NCBI GenBank assembly: GCA_917880885.1
Contig: OU862912.1
Location: forward strand, 49,897,117 to 49,961,116
DNA: 64,000 bases
DNA from: Limnephilus marmoratus
Taxonomy: Eukaryota; Arthropoda; Insecta; Trichoptera; Limnephilidae
Reading direction: 5' to 3'
The position numbers were made by a program, and so were the translations under genes. The number at the start of each line of letters is the position of its first letter. Positions within the stretch are counted from its first letter, which is position 1. Below the pieces are notes generated by a model. That model did not search any database. It saw only the letters and a list, made by a program, of their open reading frames with translations, and was not told the origin of the DNA. Positions 22,030-33,559 of the stretch are shown in pieces.

Positions 22030-22570
22030 AATCTTAAAACGCATCTATTTTTTTTTTTTAATGTTGATTGCTTTTAAAAGATTGCGGAATGCTTTTATTG
22101 CTTGGTAGTTTTGGTGTCTTTGTCCAAAGCTTTGTATTTACCGTCGGAGTTTTTAAAATAATAATATTTTTTATGTTTTTTCGTACGCTTGACTAACTCG
22201 TGAAGCTTGTTTAATTTCGCCTATACTATTTCCATTTCTGAAAGGTTGCGGGTCGATCCCGAAATTGTGTTTTTCACTTGCACTTCCATTGAAAATTTTT
22301 TACCCGGCGTTATTATGAAATATTTTATAAATTTAATACTCGTAATAATTCATTTATTTATTTCAGTTTCACAAATCCTACATTTGTTTTCTTCTATTTT
22401 TCACGGGTCTAGTTTTGTAATATTTGTATTCATGTCCATCGAACTTTCACTGGGGCACATTACAAGTAGATATTGATAACTTTTGATAGTACAGTAGGTA
22501 GCTAAAAAGAAAAATAAGAATACAAGAAAAACGAAAACTTAAAACTAATAGTAACTGATTTAATAGCATA
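22030..22570. other. AT-rich, nothing recognised
   Basis: No gene, RT remnant or TIR. The 89-codon frame at 22207-22476 is AT-biased and hydrophobic without motifs. Confidence 0.45.
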
Positions 22571-22572
22571 AT

Positions 22573-22628
22573 AATATGTGGATTATAAAGTAAGCAAATG
22601 CTATTTAATACTTTATAACCCACATATT
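22573..22628. repeat. 20-bp stem hairpin
   Basis: AATATGTGGATTATAAAGTA (22573-22592) pairs with 22609-22628 with a single mismatch and a 16-nt loop. The size is close to a microRNA precursor, but the stem does not extend beyond 20 bp, and a tiny MITE is equally possible. Confidence 0.5.
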
Positions 22629-23154
22629 CATTGATCTACATAATTTAGCATAATGGGAACTATAATAAACAAGAGAGACGCATGATACATTTCCATAACA
22701 CAAATTATGCCTTGTATAATATTACAATGTAGCTATTATAAATTACTATTACCTTCTTTACATGATAGTATATGTACCCTACACAACTACAAACCTGATT
22801 AACCTAAGTTCATTACCGAAGACAATAATAGAAATCTTCGTGATTTATTGACTGAAAAAGACGATAAGCAAAAATGACACAATGAAGAATAATTACACCA
22901 AATACTCATATATCATCAATGTCGAACATTTACTTGCTATAAACAAGTTTAAAGATTTTTTTAATACTTTCGTATTTTTGTCAGATAGAAAACGACGAGG
23001 TAGATAAAATGAGAGGAAAATAATAAACTTCAGTCAGCCATACAGGCTACAGGCTGACAGTCGCCCTTAAAATGTCAAAGTTGAGAAGATGACATGTTGC
23101 CAAGAGATAAACGGCCTATATTTTAGATCCAAATGAAATATCGTTCTTGGAATT

Positions 23155-23760
23155 ATTTTTTTTTACATTAACATCACACAGGAAGCCCTGTGGAAAATAA
23201 TTTCCATTAGGGCCTACGTTATCTGCGATGCTGCATGGAGGGTCTTTTTGAGGAGAGGAAGGAGTGAACACGGGTCTTGAAGAGACCCATGTTTCATCAG
23301 GGGCCGGCAAATCATTCCACAGCCGAGCTGTTGAACTCAAGAATGAGTCGTAGAAGCGACCCGTCCTCATGTGACAAATGTCAACCGTGTACGTCTTGGC
23401 TTGTTGTTGTTGGGCGCGCGTTTGGCTTGTTTCCCGACTACGCACCGGTGCCGAAGGGATCAATGACGCTACATCTTCCATTGTAATACCGGAAGAAAAA
23501 GGACAACATACCTACCTGACGCCTGTGCTCTAAGATTTGAATCCACTTGTTAGATATGGGAATCTGTCAAACGGATCGCCCGTTTCTGCACAGAGTCAAG
23601 GTTTTTTTCAGGTATTTTGGGGCTCCAGATCAGAGATGGCGGCCAAATTCAACAGAGGGGCGCACTTGCGATGTACAGGATCAGCATTTGTGTACTATTA
23701 CAGGCCATGTGAAGTACGCTCAGCTTCCGAGAGGCTAACTCGACTCTGCTTCGATTGAGC
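23155..23760 (-). mobile_element. LINE 'C' 3' end, copy 3 (minus strand)
   Basis: On the minus strand it runs from RT thumb coding (about 23740) through LDSVQKRAIRLTD (about 23610-23570) to ASLIPSAPV...RLWNDLP (23480-23300) and a TTAATGTAAAAAAAA tail at about 23160-23175. Several stops and frameshifts are present. This is the longest copy of family C in the window. SVQKRA-x-R-L-I/T-D is the conserved thumb motif of many insect LINEs. Confidence 0.8.
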
Positions 23761-23784
23761 CCCCGTGCCTGAGCTGGTCACTTA

Positions 23785-24665
23785 GGGCTGGTTTACACAG
23801 TGCGAGCTGCTGCTTAGCCAGTAGACAGCTACTCGGCTTGTCTACTCGTACGCCAGTCGCTCGGCTCGCTTTAGCTGTCCACACGACACGTGGTAGCTGC
23901 TGCCCAAGAACTACGATAAGGTCCATGACAACAATGTTATGTCAAGAATTGGAAAATGCCCATGAAAACCTCAAAAAAACAGCGAAAGAAAAGGATTTGG
24001 ATTAGAGACTGGATGGCTAGAAGATCTTTAGGAGCAACACTTACCATTTTCGAGGAGCTTTATCATGAAGACTCCCGAGAGTATAAAGCAGTGATGGGAA
24101 TGACACCTGACCAAGTCGAAAGACTTTCAAATTTGATAAAAACAAAAATCGAACTTGATAAAAACAAATTGATGAGAGATGCCATAGCAGCAAGGGTACG
24201 TAAAGTTACCTCGCTGGTGTTATCTAGATGCATTTCTTTAGCAATGTGTTCCAAAGATGCTTTTCTCGTATCTCTATTTCTGTAATTTTTATCGAAACAA
24301 TTCCATAGGTTTTCTTGTTCTCTGTAGAGTTTTATGAATGATATATTATTATCAGAAGACTATCTTTCCGCAGCCATTTTGTATTCGCAAAACAACTGTC
24401 CGGCTGGCACTGGCGAGCTACTGGCGAGCTACTGCCGAACGCGTCCAAACGATGCGAGTGATGACTGAGCTGCTGCCATGTGCAAGTTGCTGCCGGGCGA
24501 GCATGCGAGTGAAAACAAAAAATGTTGAAGTAACTCGGATGCGAGCTGCTGTCCAACTCGCACGTACGAGTTACTCGTAAGTTACGTCCAAACAGTGCGA
24601 GTTACTGCAGTGCAGTTACTCGGCAGGCCGACTCGCACGCTAGCTCGCACTGTGTAAACCAGCCA
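23785..24665 (+). mobile_element. PIF/Harbinger element with TTA duplication (881 bp)
   Basis: Termini GGGCTGGTTTACACAGTGCG (23785-) and its inverse ending GTGTAAACCAGCC-A (24665) are flanked by TTA at 23782-23784 and 24666-24668. The subterminal regions are packed with short repeats (GCGAGCTGCTG, GAGTTACTC, GAGCTACTGCC). The interior holds a Harbinger transposase first exon, but the rest of the transposase is deleted. TTA/TAA duplication is diagnostic of this superfamily. It sits next to the start of LINE C copy 3. Confidence 0.85.
23956..24195 (+). pseudogene. Harbinger transposase N-terminal exon
   Basis: About 80 codons. KKQRKKRIWIRDWMARRSL then TIFEELYHEDSREYKAVMGM and VERLSNLIKTKI match the Harbinger N-terminal pattern (R-x-W-V/I-R-x-W-L...H-x-L-L-x-E-L...F-x-x-F-x-R-M). 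The frame runs into GCAAGG|GTACGTAAAG at about 24196, a strong splice-donor consensus. This agrees with an intron in the parent gene; the DDE-bearing exon is missing. The start is the first Met of the open frame. Confidence 0.75.
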
Positions 24666-24668
24666 TTA

Positions 24669-25084
24669 GAGAGTTACAATAAGCATATCAATAGAAGGCA
24701 TGAGGTACCATTTATTTATTTAACCATTTAAATTGCAGGTACATGCGAAACCCCATTGATGACGCGTTGAAATACTTGTTCAACATCGTAAATAAGAGCG
24801 CAATTTAGTGACCTTTCAAAATGTAAAAAGGTAATTCACAAAATCAGAGGTACTTACTACTAGTCTTTTTTAGAATTGCTCCCACGGTTGTGTTGATAAC
24901 ATGATTAATACAACATAACTTACAGCTATGTTATTAAAACATGTAGCATGCATTATGTACTTGAGATTTAGGAGAGGTATTATTAAAACACGGATATAAC
25001 ATTAAGTAGTTATTAACGAGATAGCAATACAAAGTCCAATACTATATTAATTGATAATTTCGACAAGTGTGATTTATATCGATT
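24669..25084. other. Intergenic, nothing recognised
   Basis: AT-rich with no features. Confidence 0.5.
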
Positions 25085-25640
25085 TTAACCCCTCAGGCCC
25101 CTGGCATATTCTGTCAAAAGTTCAGAATATTTCGGCTTTACAATAAAATCTAAATAAATGGAATATTTCTGAACGTAATTACACCTACCCGAAAACTAAA
25201 ACTTTGTTTGAAATGTGATGAATTATGCTTTCAAATTGTATTATTAGAAGTAAACGTATAAATTTTCATATATAAAAATTTTTAATGCCAAAATAAAAAA
25301 GTTTTAAAATGGCTCACCTTACGTTTTATGCCTTACGTAAAATTACCGAAAAAATAAAAACACACACATATTATTTTATTAGACAAATGTATTATAAACG
25401 TTATTGTAGCTTCACTTTTAGTCGTTTCATATTATTTTTTTTTCAAATTAGGTCAGAAACTGTGGTTTCATCACATATGTGTACATTTTAATTCTTTTAT
25501 GGGTAACTTTTATATTTGAATATAAAGCGTGGTGTTTTCTCTTTCTAACACCATTTAGATCACATTTGTAACCATAACAGTAAAGGAGAGACAACGATTT
25601 CTAAGAGACCTGTATGAGCTGTTCCCGAAAGCCAACAAAT
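25085..25640 (+). mobile_element. TTAA-flanked MITE, family 1, copy 3 (right end cut)
   Basis: TTAACCCCTCAGGC at 25085-25098 starts a copy in the same orientation as 6102-7317. The right end is lost at about 25640, where a minus-strand LINE tail begins, so the LINE probably inserted there or replaced it. Confidence 0.7.
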
Positions 25641-25642
25641 AA

Positions 25643-26345
25643 TTTTTATTTTTTTATTAGTGTAAATATATTATAAAATTATTACATTACATTTATAATA
25701 ACATTTCTCCCGATGAGTTTAATAAAACTTATTTCGGGAAGGACAACATCATACAACTAAAAGTAAATTATTTTTACATAAGAATGTGAATTTAAATGGT
25801 AGTTCAATAACAGTACATAGATTTTAAATCTGACTATACCCATTGATACAGTTAGAAGAATATACAAGAGTTACAAAGAAAGACAGCTAAATTCGTCACT
25901 AATAAAAGTGACTGAAAAAATATCCTTTTAGAGCCTTTGTTTTTTTGTTTGATGCTGGAAGTTTTAAGTCATTAGGTAATGCGTTGTATTGCGTATGTGC
26001 GACGTATTGTAAGGAGTTAATTCCAAATTTCGTCGTGTGAGTAGATGACGATAGGTGTATTTGATTTTGTGATCGTGTTTTGTGCTAGTGTATATCGGAA
26101 TTAAAGGCTGGTTTAGTTGGTGTGAGGAGGGTTTAATTATTTGTGTAATGGCAGTAGTGATGCTGTATTTTGGCAGAATCGTAAAGGGAACTATTTGTGC
26201 CAGTGAGAATATATCTTTGACATGTGTATTGTGTACCCTATGGTAGATGGTATATATTCCTTACAGCTCTATTTGGGATGATTTTATTTCGGATATTTGT
26301 TTCTTAGTAATAGTGCCCCAGATGCTAACCAGATTACTTAATAAT
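25643..26345 (-). mobile_element. Decayed LINE 3' end (minus strand)
   Basis: On the minus strand, translated blocks include IPIYTSTKHDHKIKYTYRHL, KFGINSLQYVAH, QYNALPNDLK and a final GYFFSHFY then stop (about 25905), followed by an AT-rich 3' UTR and T-run. G-I-N-S-L-x-Y-x-x-x-x-x-YN-x-LP-x-x-L-K is a typical end of non-LTR ORF2. Multiple stops upstream. Old copy. Confidence 0.65.
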
Positions 26346-27010
26346 TAGTATGGGTAATTAGTCTAAGGGTTCAAATAAAACTGACATCTTAGGCCCCAAT
26401 GAAATTGATTACTTATTCAAGAAAAAACAAATACACACGCACACAATACACTTCAACGGGAAAAGTATAAAGCAACTACCTTAAAGAACAAGTAAATAAG
26501 AAGATCGCACATTGAAAAAAAAATTGTAACATTATTTAAAGGCATTACCGAAATAATTGCATTGACTGGAGGCGTTTCGCTATAAATGTGCAGGTCTGAT
26601 ACATCCACGTGGAGTGAGGAGGTGCTATGTACTGGGGAGCGGAGCGCCGGGACCGCCCTGCGCCCCCACATGGGGGGGGGGCGGCCGGGGGAGCATGAAT
26701 GAGGGAAGGAAAAATCCGATCAATAAAATCGGCCTATGGGAGAACGTAAACAGAGCCGGTGTCGGCTAGGAACTAGGCAACCGAGGCGGATGGAAACTAG
26801 ATACATACCGGATGTGAAGAGTCAAAAGGAAAAAATTCACAACTTATATTATTTTTGACAATTTCGTTTTATTTAATTTTTTTCTCTGTGGTCAAATACG
26901 CATTCAGGAAAATTATACAATATCAAAAAGAATATGAATATTAAAAAAAAAAATTAAGACCTCAGCGAACGACTCTGTACGGAACTCGATAACGACTTAT
27001 ATTTTAATTG
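26346..27010. other. Intergenic with a short GC-rich island
   Basis: 26570-26820 is GC-rich (G9 run at about 26673) with a TATAAATG at 26580 and a small palindrome CCGAT...ATCGG (about 26717-26733). No gene recognised. Confidence 0.35.
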
Positions 27011-27021
27011 CTTATTTTAAA

Positions 27022-27095
27022 TTTTTATTTGGGAGGCGGGTATGGGAACCGCTGCCCCGGGAACCATTTATTAGATAACCAACACCTCTGCCATA
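27022..27095 (-). repeat. Repeat 'B', fragment
   Basis: Reverse-oriented match to the right part of repeat B (GGGAACC...ATTGGATAACC-type wording; here GGGAACCATTTATTAGATAA then CCAACACCTCTGCCATAGG). Confidence 0.55.
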
Positions 27096-27369
27096 GGTTT
27101 TTTTTTATTTTATTTTTGTATTATGTTAAAAGAAATATAATATTTCGCTTTCTTAACTTAAATACAGAGTACAGTAGTCTTTACTAAGTATAAAATTAAG
27201 TCGCTCACGCTGTATATGCGCTTAGATATTTTAAACTATGCAACAGATTTTCATGCGGTTTTCACCAATAGATAGAGTGATTCATGAGGAAGGTTTTTAG
27301 GTATATAATTTGTCAATTAGGTATATAATTTGTCATTTTGTGTAAATTGGTTGAAATACATAATATATC

Positions 27370-27456
27370 TCTCCAAGCGGCAGCGGGCAACGGGCAGCGG
27401 GTAGCAAGGGTATAAAGGTTTCGTTAGCCACAGCAACGTGTGGCCGAGTCTGCTAG
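27370..27456 (+). mobile_element. Helitron 3' end with terminal hairpin
   Basis: GCCACAGCAACGTGTGGC (27427-27444) forms a 6-bp stem just before CGAGTCTG-CTAG (27453-27456), followed by T. Hairpin plus CTAG|T is the standard Helitron 3' end. The body to the left is decayed. Confidence 0.6.
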
Positions 27457-27460
27457 TATA

Positions 27461-27837
27461 TACAGGGTGTTAAGGGACGTACTTGACTTACTTTAACCAG
27501 TGATTATTGACATTTTTTGGAGTAAAAAATGTAAATGAAATTTTGGTCTGCGGTGACATTTTTTTTTTTTTTTTTTCTACAAAAACATAAAAAAATGGTA
27601 GTTTTGAACAGTTCGAGGTGGGGATAGGGGTTCATCGGACACCCGGCTGAGTGACCAGTGACGACATGCAGAAGAATTTTTTTTTCGTTTGATTTTGAAG
27701 AAAAAAATTTTGAAAAAAAAAAAAAAAGTCGTCAAAAAAAGTCACCGGAGACCAAAATTTCATTTACATTTTTTACTCCAAATAACGTCAGGAATCACTG
27801 GTTAAAGAAAGTCAAGTAGGTCCCTTAACACCCTGTA
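27461..27837. mobile_element. Long-TIR MITE flanked by TA (377 bp)
   Basis: TACAGGGTGTTAAGGGAC (27461-) and GTCCCTTAACACCCTGTA (-27837) start arms that stay complementary for roughly 90 bases (TTAACCAGTGATT, AAAATGTAAATGAAATTTTG, GTCNCCGG-type blocks). TA lies on both sides. The centre has T16 and A-runs. A fragment of the same family is at 44393-44480. Mariner-type origin inferred from TA. Confidence 0.75.
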
Positions 27838-27854
27838 TATAAAGAAGTGTACAG

Positions 27855-28120
27855 CATAGTAGTAATATTTTTAATTTTGTTCTAAGAATTTAAGTTTGAA
27901 TAGTTTTTTTAAAGGTATTTATATTCTTCTCCATTTTTAGGTTACATGGGAGGAGATTATATATGTGTACGCCCTCGTGGCCAATGCTTCTCTTGCCACT
28001 TTCAGTCTTGACAGTATTTGTGTACAATTAATAAATGTTGTCTATTATAATGTTCGTGTACTTGTGACCTTTTTATAAATGTTGTGTTTGTGTGTATTAA
28101 GTCCATTTTGTAGATTAAAA
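27855..28120 (+). repeat. LINE 3'-UTR-like repeat 'E', copy 2
   Basis: Matches 9845-9965 at its left part and continues with TGTACAATTAATAAATGTTG and similar. No coding. Confidence 0.4.
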
Positions 28121-28284
28121 GGCATATGACATATTCGTACGACGTTCTTATTTTCACAAGGTTCATTTCCTGGTATAGTTTTTTTGTGGGAGTGAATGGG
28201 TTATAATTGAAGAGTTTTTAAATAACTTTGTTCTGTATTATTTGTAAATCGTTTAACTAACCGTTTAGGTTAGGTTAAGTCGTT

Positions 28285-28480
28285 TAGGTTACCCAAGTGG
28301 TTTGCTACATTTAGTGATTTAGAAAGGGTGCCCGGATTCAAGTGGCGAGGTTTGTCTAGGTCTTGGCGGCCAATGCGTTTGCACCAACTTTGTGCAGGGC
28401 CGGATAGGGAGAGACGGTTCAGACCTTTTCAGCTGGACTCTCTCGACTCATCGCCTTACACTGCAGTATGGTGGATGGAT
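28285..28480 (-). repeat. Repeat 'B', copy in reverse
   Basis: CCCAAGTGGTT(T)GCTAC, TTTAGTGATTTAG and GTCTAGGTCTTGG align with the reverse complement of 36000-36110. Diverged. Confidence 0.5.
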
Positions 28481-28715
28481 TCATAGGGTTACTTTTTTCT
28501 TTCACGTCGGTGTAGATCACACTTACAATGATTTTCTGTTTGGTGGGATCGTTATTTTTCATCTTCGTTAAAAAAAATCTGTGTGTTAATTCACACTCGG
28601 CAGAAGTGAAACTAGAAAGTCGCTAGATGTCGCTTTCTTTTCTTTTGTCTGTTTATTTTAAAGTGGTTGGAAGATTGGATAACGATTTCACAAAATTTTT
28701 TTTTTTTTTGGATTT

Positions 28716-28790
28716 CGTAGGATTCGAACCTCGTCTGTCTCTCTGGCCGCTAAGACTTGTCAGACGTTTGCCTACTGCGCTATGGGAGGC
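28716..28790 (-). tRNA. tRNA-like SINE head (not a functional tRNA)
   Basis: The minus strand holds TAGCGCAGTAGG (A box, 28782-28771) and GGTTCGAATCC (perfect B box, 28730-28720) at tRNA spacing, followed on the minus strand by an A14 run (about 28708-28695). The anticodon arm does not fold into a normal stem, so I read a tRNA-derived SINE or pseudogene with an intact-looking Pol III promoter. Confidence 0.5.
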
Positions 28791-28799
28791 ACGCGCCGA

Positions 28800-29905
28800 G
28801 GTGCGAATTTACCGCATTATATTAGAACCGAGTATTTGCAAACAACTCAGTAGTGCCACATTTACGTTTCATCCGAATTTCAAATCACTAACGGCGCCAG
28901 AGAAGTTTCACTTCAAAAATTAAATTTTTAGTTATTCCCTTCTGCCACTAGGCCAAGAGTCCCCTGTCTCCGCCTTCCGCATATGTTCAATCTGAATACA
29001 ACACGCGCGCAAGCCTTCCCCACTTCCGTATTTTGGGAGCAGCCGACGCGTGTTGCGGTGAACTTGACTGCAAAAATAATACCAAATCACGTAGTACGCA
29101 CGACTGATAGTAATACCGGCTTATCACAAATACACGGTGTGTTGAGCTCATCGCGCCTATATACGTGTGGGAAGGTATTGCGGTACAATAAAAAGGTATT
29201 TAAAGTGCTCCAATAGTCCAGGAAAAAATCAAAATCGGAATCCACGCCTCTTTTTTTGAGAAAAAGCTTTAGGAAAGGTTGGAAAAGGAATTTGAGATTT
29301 TTTTTACAGGTTGATTTTGTAAAGGCCTCTAAAAAACATTAACTCCTTTTTTACGCATTATTTAACGTAATAACAAGGAAATTTAAAATTTATTTCACAG
29401 AACCAAGCGACGCGGAGTCTAGGACGTCTATACCCCGCCGCAGGCGGTACGAAATGTGTGCCAAGTTTGTAGTTCTCAGGTGAACGGCATAAGGTTCACT
29501 TTAAAAATGTAAATTCGTAAAGTGGCGTATTGTTGATATCAAAAATAACAAAGAGAAAATGCGTATTTTATTTAATTTTGTGAAGTTCGGGCGTAAAATA
29601 TAATGTTTTTTGAGATTATTATAAAAGAAACTGAATTTGCCACATTAAACAATAAAACCATATCCGAAAAGAGGTTTCTAAGTAGGAGAGTTTGCACTTG
29701 AAAGTGTTTTTTTATAGACCTATTACATAATTTTTTTCTAAGCTTATAAAAAAAAGACCGATATGTTTAAAGGCCAAGATATGTTCTACACGCAGTATTT
29801 AATTGAAGCATATATAGTACTTCTAAGCGATCAAATTTTCAAAACAAAAATACATGATTTTGTATGATTTTGCATTATTTCGCATTGCTTCATCTTACCT
29901 CGACC
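28800..29905. other. Intergenic, nothing recognised
   Basis: Mixed composition; 29400-29470 is locally GC-rich. The 77-codon frame at 28983-29216 has no motif. Confidence 0.45.
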
Positions 29906-29907
29906 TC

Positions 29908-30318
29908 CGTAGTCCAGTGGCTAAGACTCTTGACTCACATTCCGGAGGTCGCGGGTTCGAACCCGGCATGCGCAAAAAAAATTTATTTGATTAATTAGTG
30001 TTATTTCACAATTAATTCATTTAAAATAATATATAGTATATTTGCGGCATGTTCCAGAGTGGAAGATATTATTAGTATCGCCCTGGTGTAAGACCACCAT
30101 TCAGAATTGAAACGTTGCTTGAAAATGGCTTTAGCCGTGTTTAGTGACCAGATCTGAATAGCCAGGTACTTCCCAACCTTCCTCTTCCCCACCTCCTTCC
30201 CCTCCCCACTACCTTCAGCCTCACAACATACCCCAATTGGGGATGCCATAGTCTCACTGGCTCCAGACGGGAGCAGTTGAGATTCTTGTGCGGTATTCAC
30301 TGTAAAAAAAAAAAAAAA
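29908..30318 (+). mobile_element. tRNA-headed SINE 'A', copy 2 (best plus-strand copy)
   Basis: The tRNA-like head at 29911-29973 (GTCCAGTGGCTAAGACTC A-box region; GCGGGTTCGAACCC B box) is followed by the conserved body of the 11.2 and 48.8 kb copies and a tail CGGTATTCACTGTAAAA with A17. Length about 410 bp. Open frames inside are shadows. The A-run shows retrotransposition polarity. Confidence 0.8.
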
Positions 30319-30329
30319 AATAACATTTC

Positions 30330-30640
30330 CAAAAGCCACAATATCGGTTCATTAATGTAATTATAATGTATTTTATTAGAGTTTTTATTTCAGCAGGACA
30401 TGGTGGACGGTGTAATACTCTATCTGCCTCTTTGTGATAGATGCACTAATGATTTGAAACGTACTTAAATTAAAGGATCGTGTTTCAAGGTGGACATCGA
30501 ACTATTTGCATCCAGGAATTGGGCCACTTAAAATGCAGCCGTGACAATGACGTTGGTCGAGTTTCGTGTCCTGCTCCAGAATGAGAGATTCCCATCGCAA
30601 TAAGTAAAGGTTAAAGGTACCGGCTTTAACTATCGAACAA
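30330..30640. other. Intergenic, nothing recognised
   Basis: No gene or repeat found. Confidence 0.45.
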
Positions 30641-31223
30641 TTAACCTCTCAGACTAATTTGTTCACTTTTTGGAACAACTCGCATAGGTCTCATAGAAAA
30701 CGTTGTATCTCTCTTACTATCATAATGAGAAATATGAAATAAACGGTGTTAGAAAAATAATCAAATCTAAAAGTTATCAATAAATAATAAAAATGTACAC
30801 CTTTATGAAGCCAAAGCTTCGGACCGCAATTTGGAAAAAAATATAAGACTTTGACTTTAATTTTTTATTAATTATGTTTACATGAAACGACAATAAAGTG
30901 AGTTGATGATAACGTTTATTAATAAATTTACCAAATAAAACATGTGAGCGTTTTTATTTTTTGTCGTTATCAGGAATTTTAGTTTAAAAAAACGCAAGGT
31001 GTGCCATTTTTAAAACCTTTTTATGTTCATTCAGCATTCAAAATGTTTGCATCTCAAAATTACATGTTTATTTCGAATTATAAAATTTGAAATCGTATTA
31101 TATCACCTTTCAAAAAGTCTAATTTTCGAATACGTTCATCAATATGAAATTATTTTGTATTTCATTGCAAAGCAAAAATATTTTGACCCTCTGACAAAAT
31201 ATGGTCGAGGCCTAAGGGGTTAA
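30641..31223 (-). mobile_element. TTAA-flanked MITE, family 1, copy 4 (best preserved)
   Basis: TTAA at 30641-30644 and 31220-31223; the left end is CCTCTCAGAC, the right end GGCCTAAGGGG. 575 bp between them. It serves as the reference for copies 1-3. AT-rich, no coding (the 66-codon frame at 31023-31223 is a shadow). Confidence 0.75.
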
Positions 31224-33172
31224 CAAGAAATAGGTTTAAGTAATGAGCACATAAATAACGTGCTATAAAATAACAAACTGGCAAGTGTCCTCAATCAACT
31301 CCACCAAATTAAATGCCAAAACAATAACAATAATGAGAGGAGAGCATTTTTGCGTGAGAAAAGGCTAACCTTTTGATAGAGCACAACATGATAAATTCAT
31401 GAGAAGAGCTGTGTGTGTGTTTTTTTGATTGGGTGTGTGTTTGTACACATAAGCCTTCATTATCATATTGCTACTGTAAATTGCTACTGTGACTGTATGT
31501 GCCGGAAATGCGAGTGTCAAACTTGACAGCTAGCGACGCAGACAGTGGCGGACAGGTGACATTATTTCGATCTACCCAGGATTAGACAACTTTATCAACT
31601 CTTGAGGAGTGACATTTTATGTAGCGAGTACAAAAAAACATTCAGATAAACTATTTTAGTACAATATGGCGTACCTACTGAAAAATACGCTATTCACAAC
31701 CCGTAAAAACCTAGGTAACAAATTACTGTTTACGATCTTTTGTAAATGGAATTGTAACTAGCATACTCAGAGAAAATAATAAAAAATATAGAGAATCTCT
31801 TGTTATGAGTACAACGGTTGAGAAAATAATAAAACACTGTGACTAAAGCTATAAGAAATGAGGCGTTTTGATGACAGATTTATACGGCCAAGATGTTCTC
31901 GGATAAGGAAATTTATCAGCGAAGGAAGGCTTTTAGGAGAAGAAAGTAGACATAAAATAGTAATAAAGCAATATCTTACATCGATCTTGGTTTATGGCGC
32001 AGACTGCCAGCGAAAGAAATCATTCCGAGTTTAGGATAACGAAAAAGTAACACATCTTTGGCAGGCTATAAACTCTTTAAAAGCGATGAAAAGCTACGGA
32101 ATTATTTACGTCTCTAAACATTTTAGGGTAAAATAATGGTTTACTATTGCCTTCATTTTAACGGTTCCACAAGCCTACACGACCAGAATAATTTATTACA
32201 GAGAAAAATACGCGAAATCATCAAGAAAAATGGCAGTGATAATATCATAATAGTACGAGTACGTCCACTTTCTTAAAGTACTGAATTATATTAATGAGGA
32301 TCAGATTGGATACGAGGAATGAAAGCCGATATGATTTATTGTAATCCTTCCCCAAATACAAAAGCCTGTGGGATACATAGAGGGGTAACAACAACACAAT
32401 GTCTGCATACCCTTAAAAAGCATCTTTTTGATGTGATGAAAGGGTTCACGGCTTTACGCACAGTTAGAATTACACCATTGTTAAATAGAGCTTCAGCCTC
32501 TATAATTATCGAGGCATACCAAAAGTAATGAAGGTACGAGGATTGTACGTGGTTAGGGAAATGTATTTCAAAACTATTGTCAAACTGGTTAGTCCAGTTA
32601 GCCTCAAAGGGTTCCCAATGGTAATATAATAACAATATGACCTTTGAGATGATAAAGAACCATTAACAAAGTTGGTGGCCTATAAATAGAGCCACACCAA
32701 TTCAGGAAGTTGAAACCAAGACGATAGGACGTTTAGAAAGAAAAATAAAATGAAATATTTTGAAAGCTTAAAATGTTTTCCAGAAGATGTTTGTTGTTTG
32801 ATGTCAAAGCTATTACAATTTAAAACGCTGTGTTCTGGGTTGTTAGCTTAATTGAAAATCATAAATTATTTTATGTTTTCGTGTTTATAAATGATGTCCC
32901 AAGGCTCGGATTCTTTGAATTTTGGGAGTTGTTGCATCATGCGGGAATCCAAGACCTGCAAACAGTTATAGCAGGAGTCGTATCTCCTTTCACGATTGCA
33001 TCACGCATTAGCGATCAGCGGTTAACCGAAATAGAAGGCCGGAGACATTTTGAATACCAATAACATATCGAATATCGGTTGAAAAGTTTAAAGAGGTCAA
33101 AAAAACTGATATAATATGAAGACATTTTTTATATTGAAAGAAATGTAAAATTTGATGTTTTTTGTTTTGTTG
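31224..33172. other. Intergenic, nothing recognised
   Basis: A GT-rich microsatellite lies at about 31411-31442. Frames at 32319-32635 (both strands) and 32830-33063 show no known domain. No RT, TIR or tRNA-like boxes seen. Confidence 0.45.
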
Positions 33173-33195
33173 TTAGAGGTTGGTGCAAAATTACG
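33173..33195 (+). mobile_element. Solo mariner-type terminus
   Basis: TTAGAGGTTGGTGCAAAATT-ACG closely resembles the irritans-type mariner terminus (TTAGGTTGGTGCAAAAGTAA). No partner end or transposase was seen. Confidence 0.4.
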
Positions 33196-33559
33196 TTCGT
33201 AAATACACATTAGTCAAAAGTGATGATATTTTTTTTATTTTTTTATTTTTTTTATTTTTTATTAGTAATAGAAGGTACATAAATTACAAATAATTTTTAT
33301 ACAGTAATTAATTACATAGTAGAATATTTGATCTACCCCCATAATTAAGCAAGGCTTGTGTGTATGGGGGGGTGTTATATAAAAGTTTTATACTATTTTA
33401 GAGCTTCACAATTTTTTTTTTTGTTTTTCGAAACGATCTCATTTACGAAATTCTCATTTTTAAAGAGATATAGTTTCAATCCGCGACGTGTTTCGGCTCC
33501 CAGACGGTAATCACACTAAAACAAAATGTAGTGTATCATGTAGGTATCTGCCTGATTTG

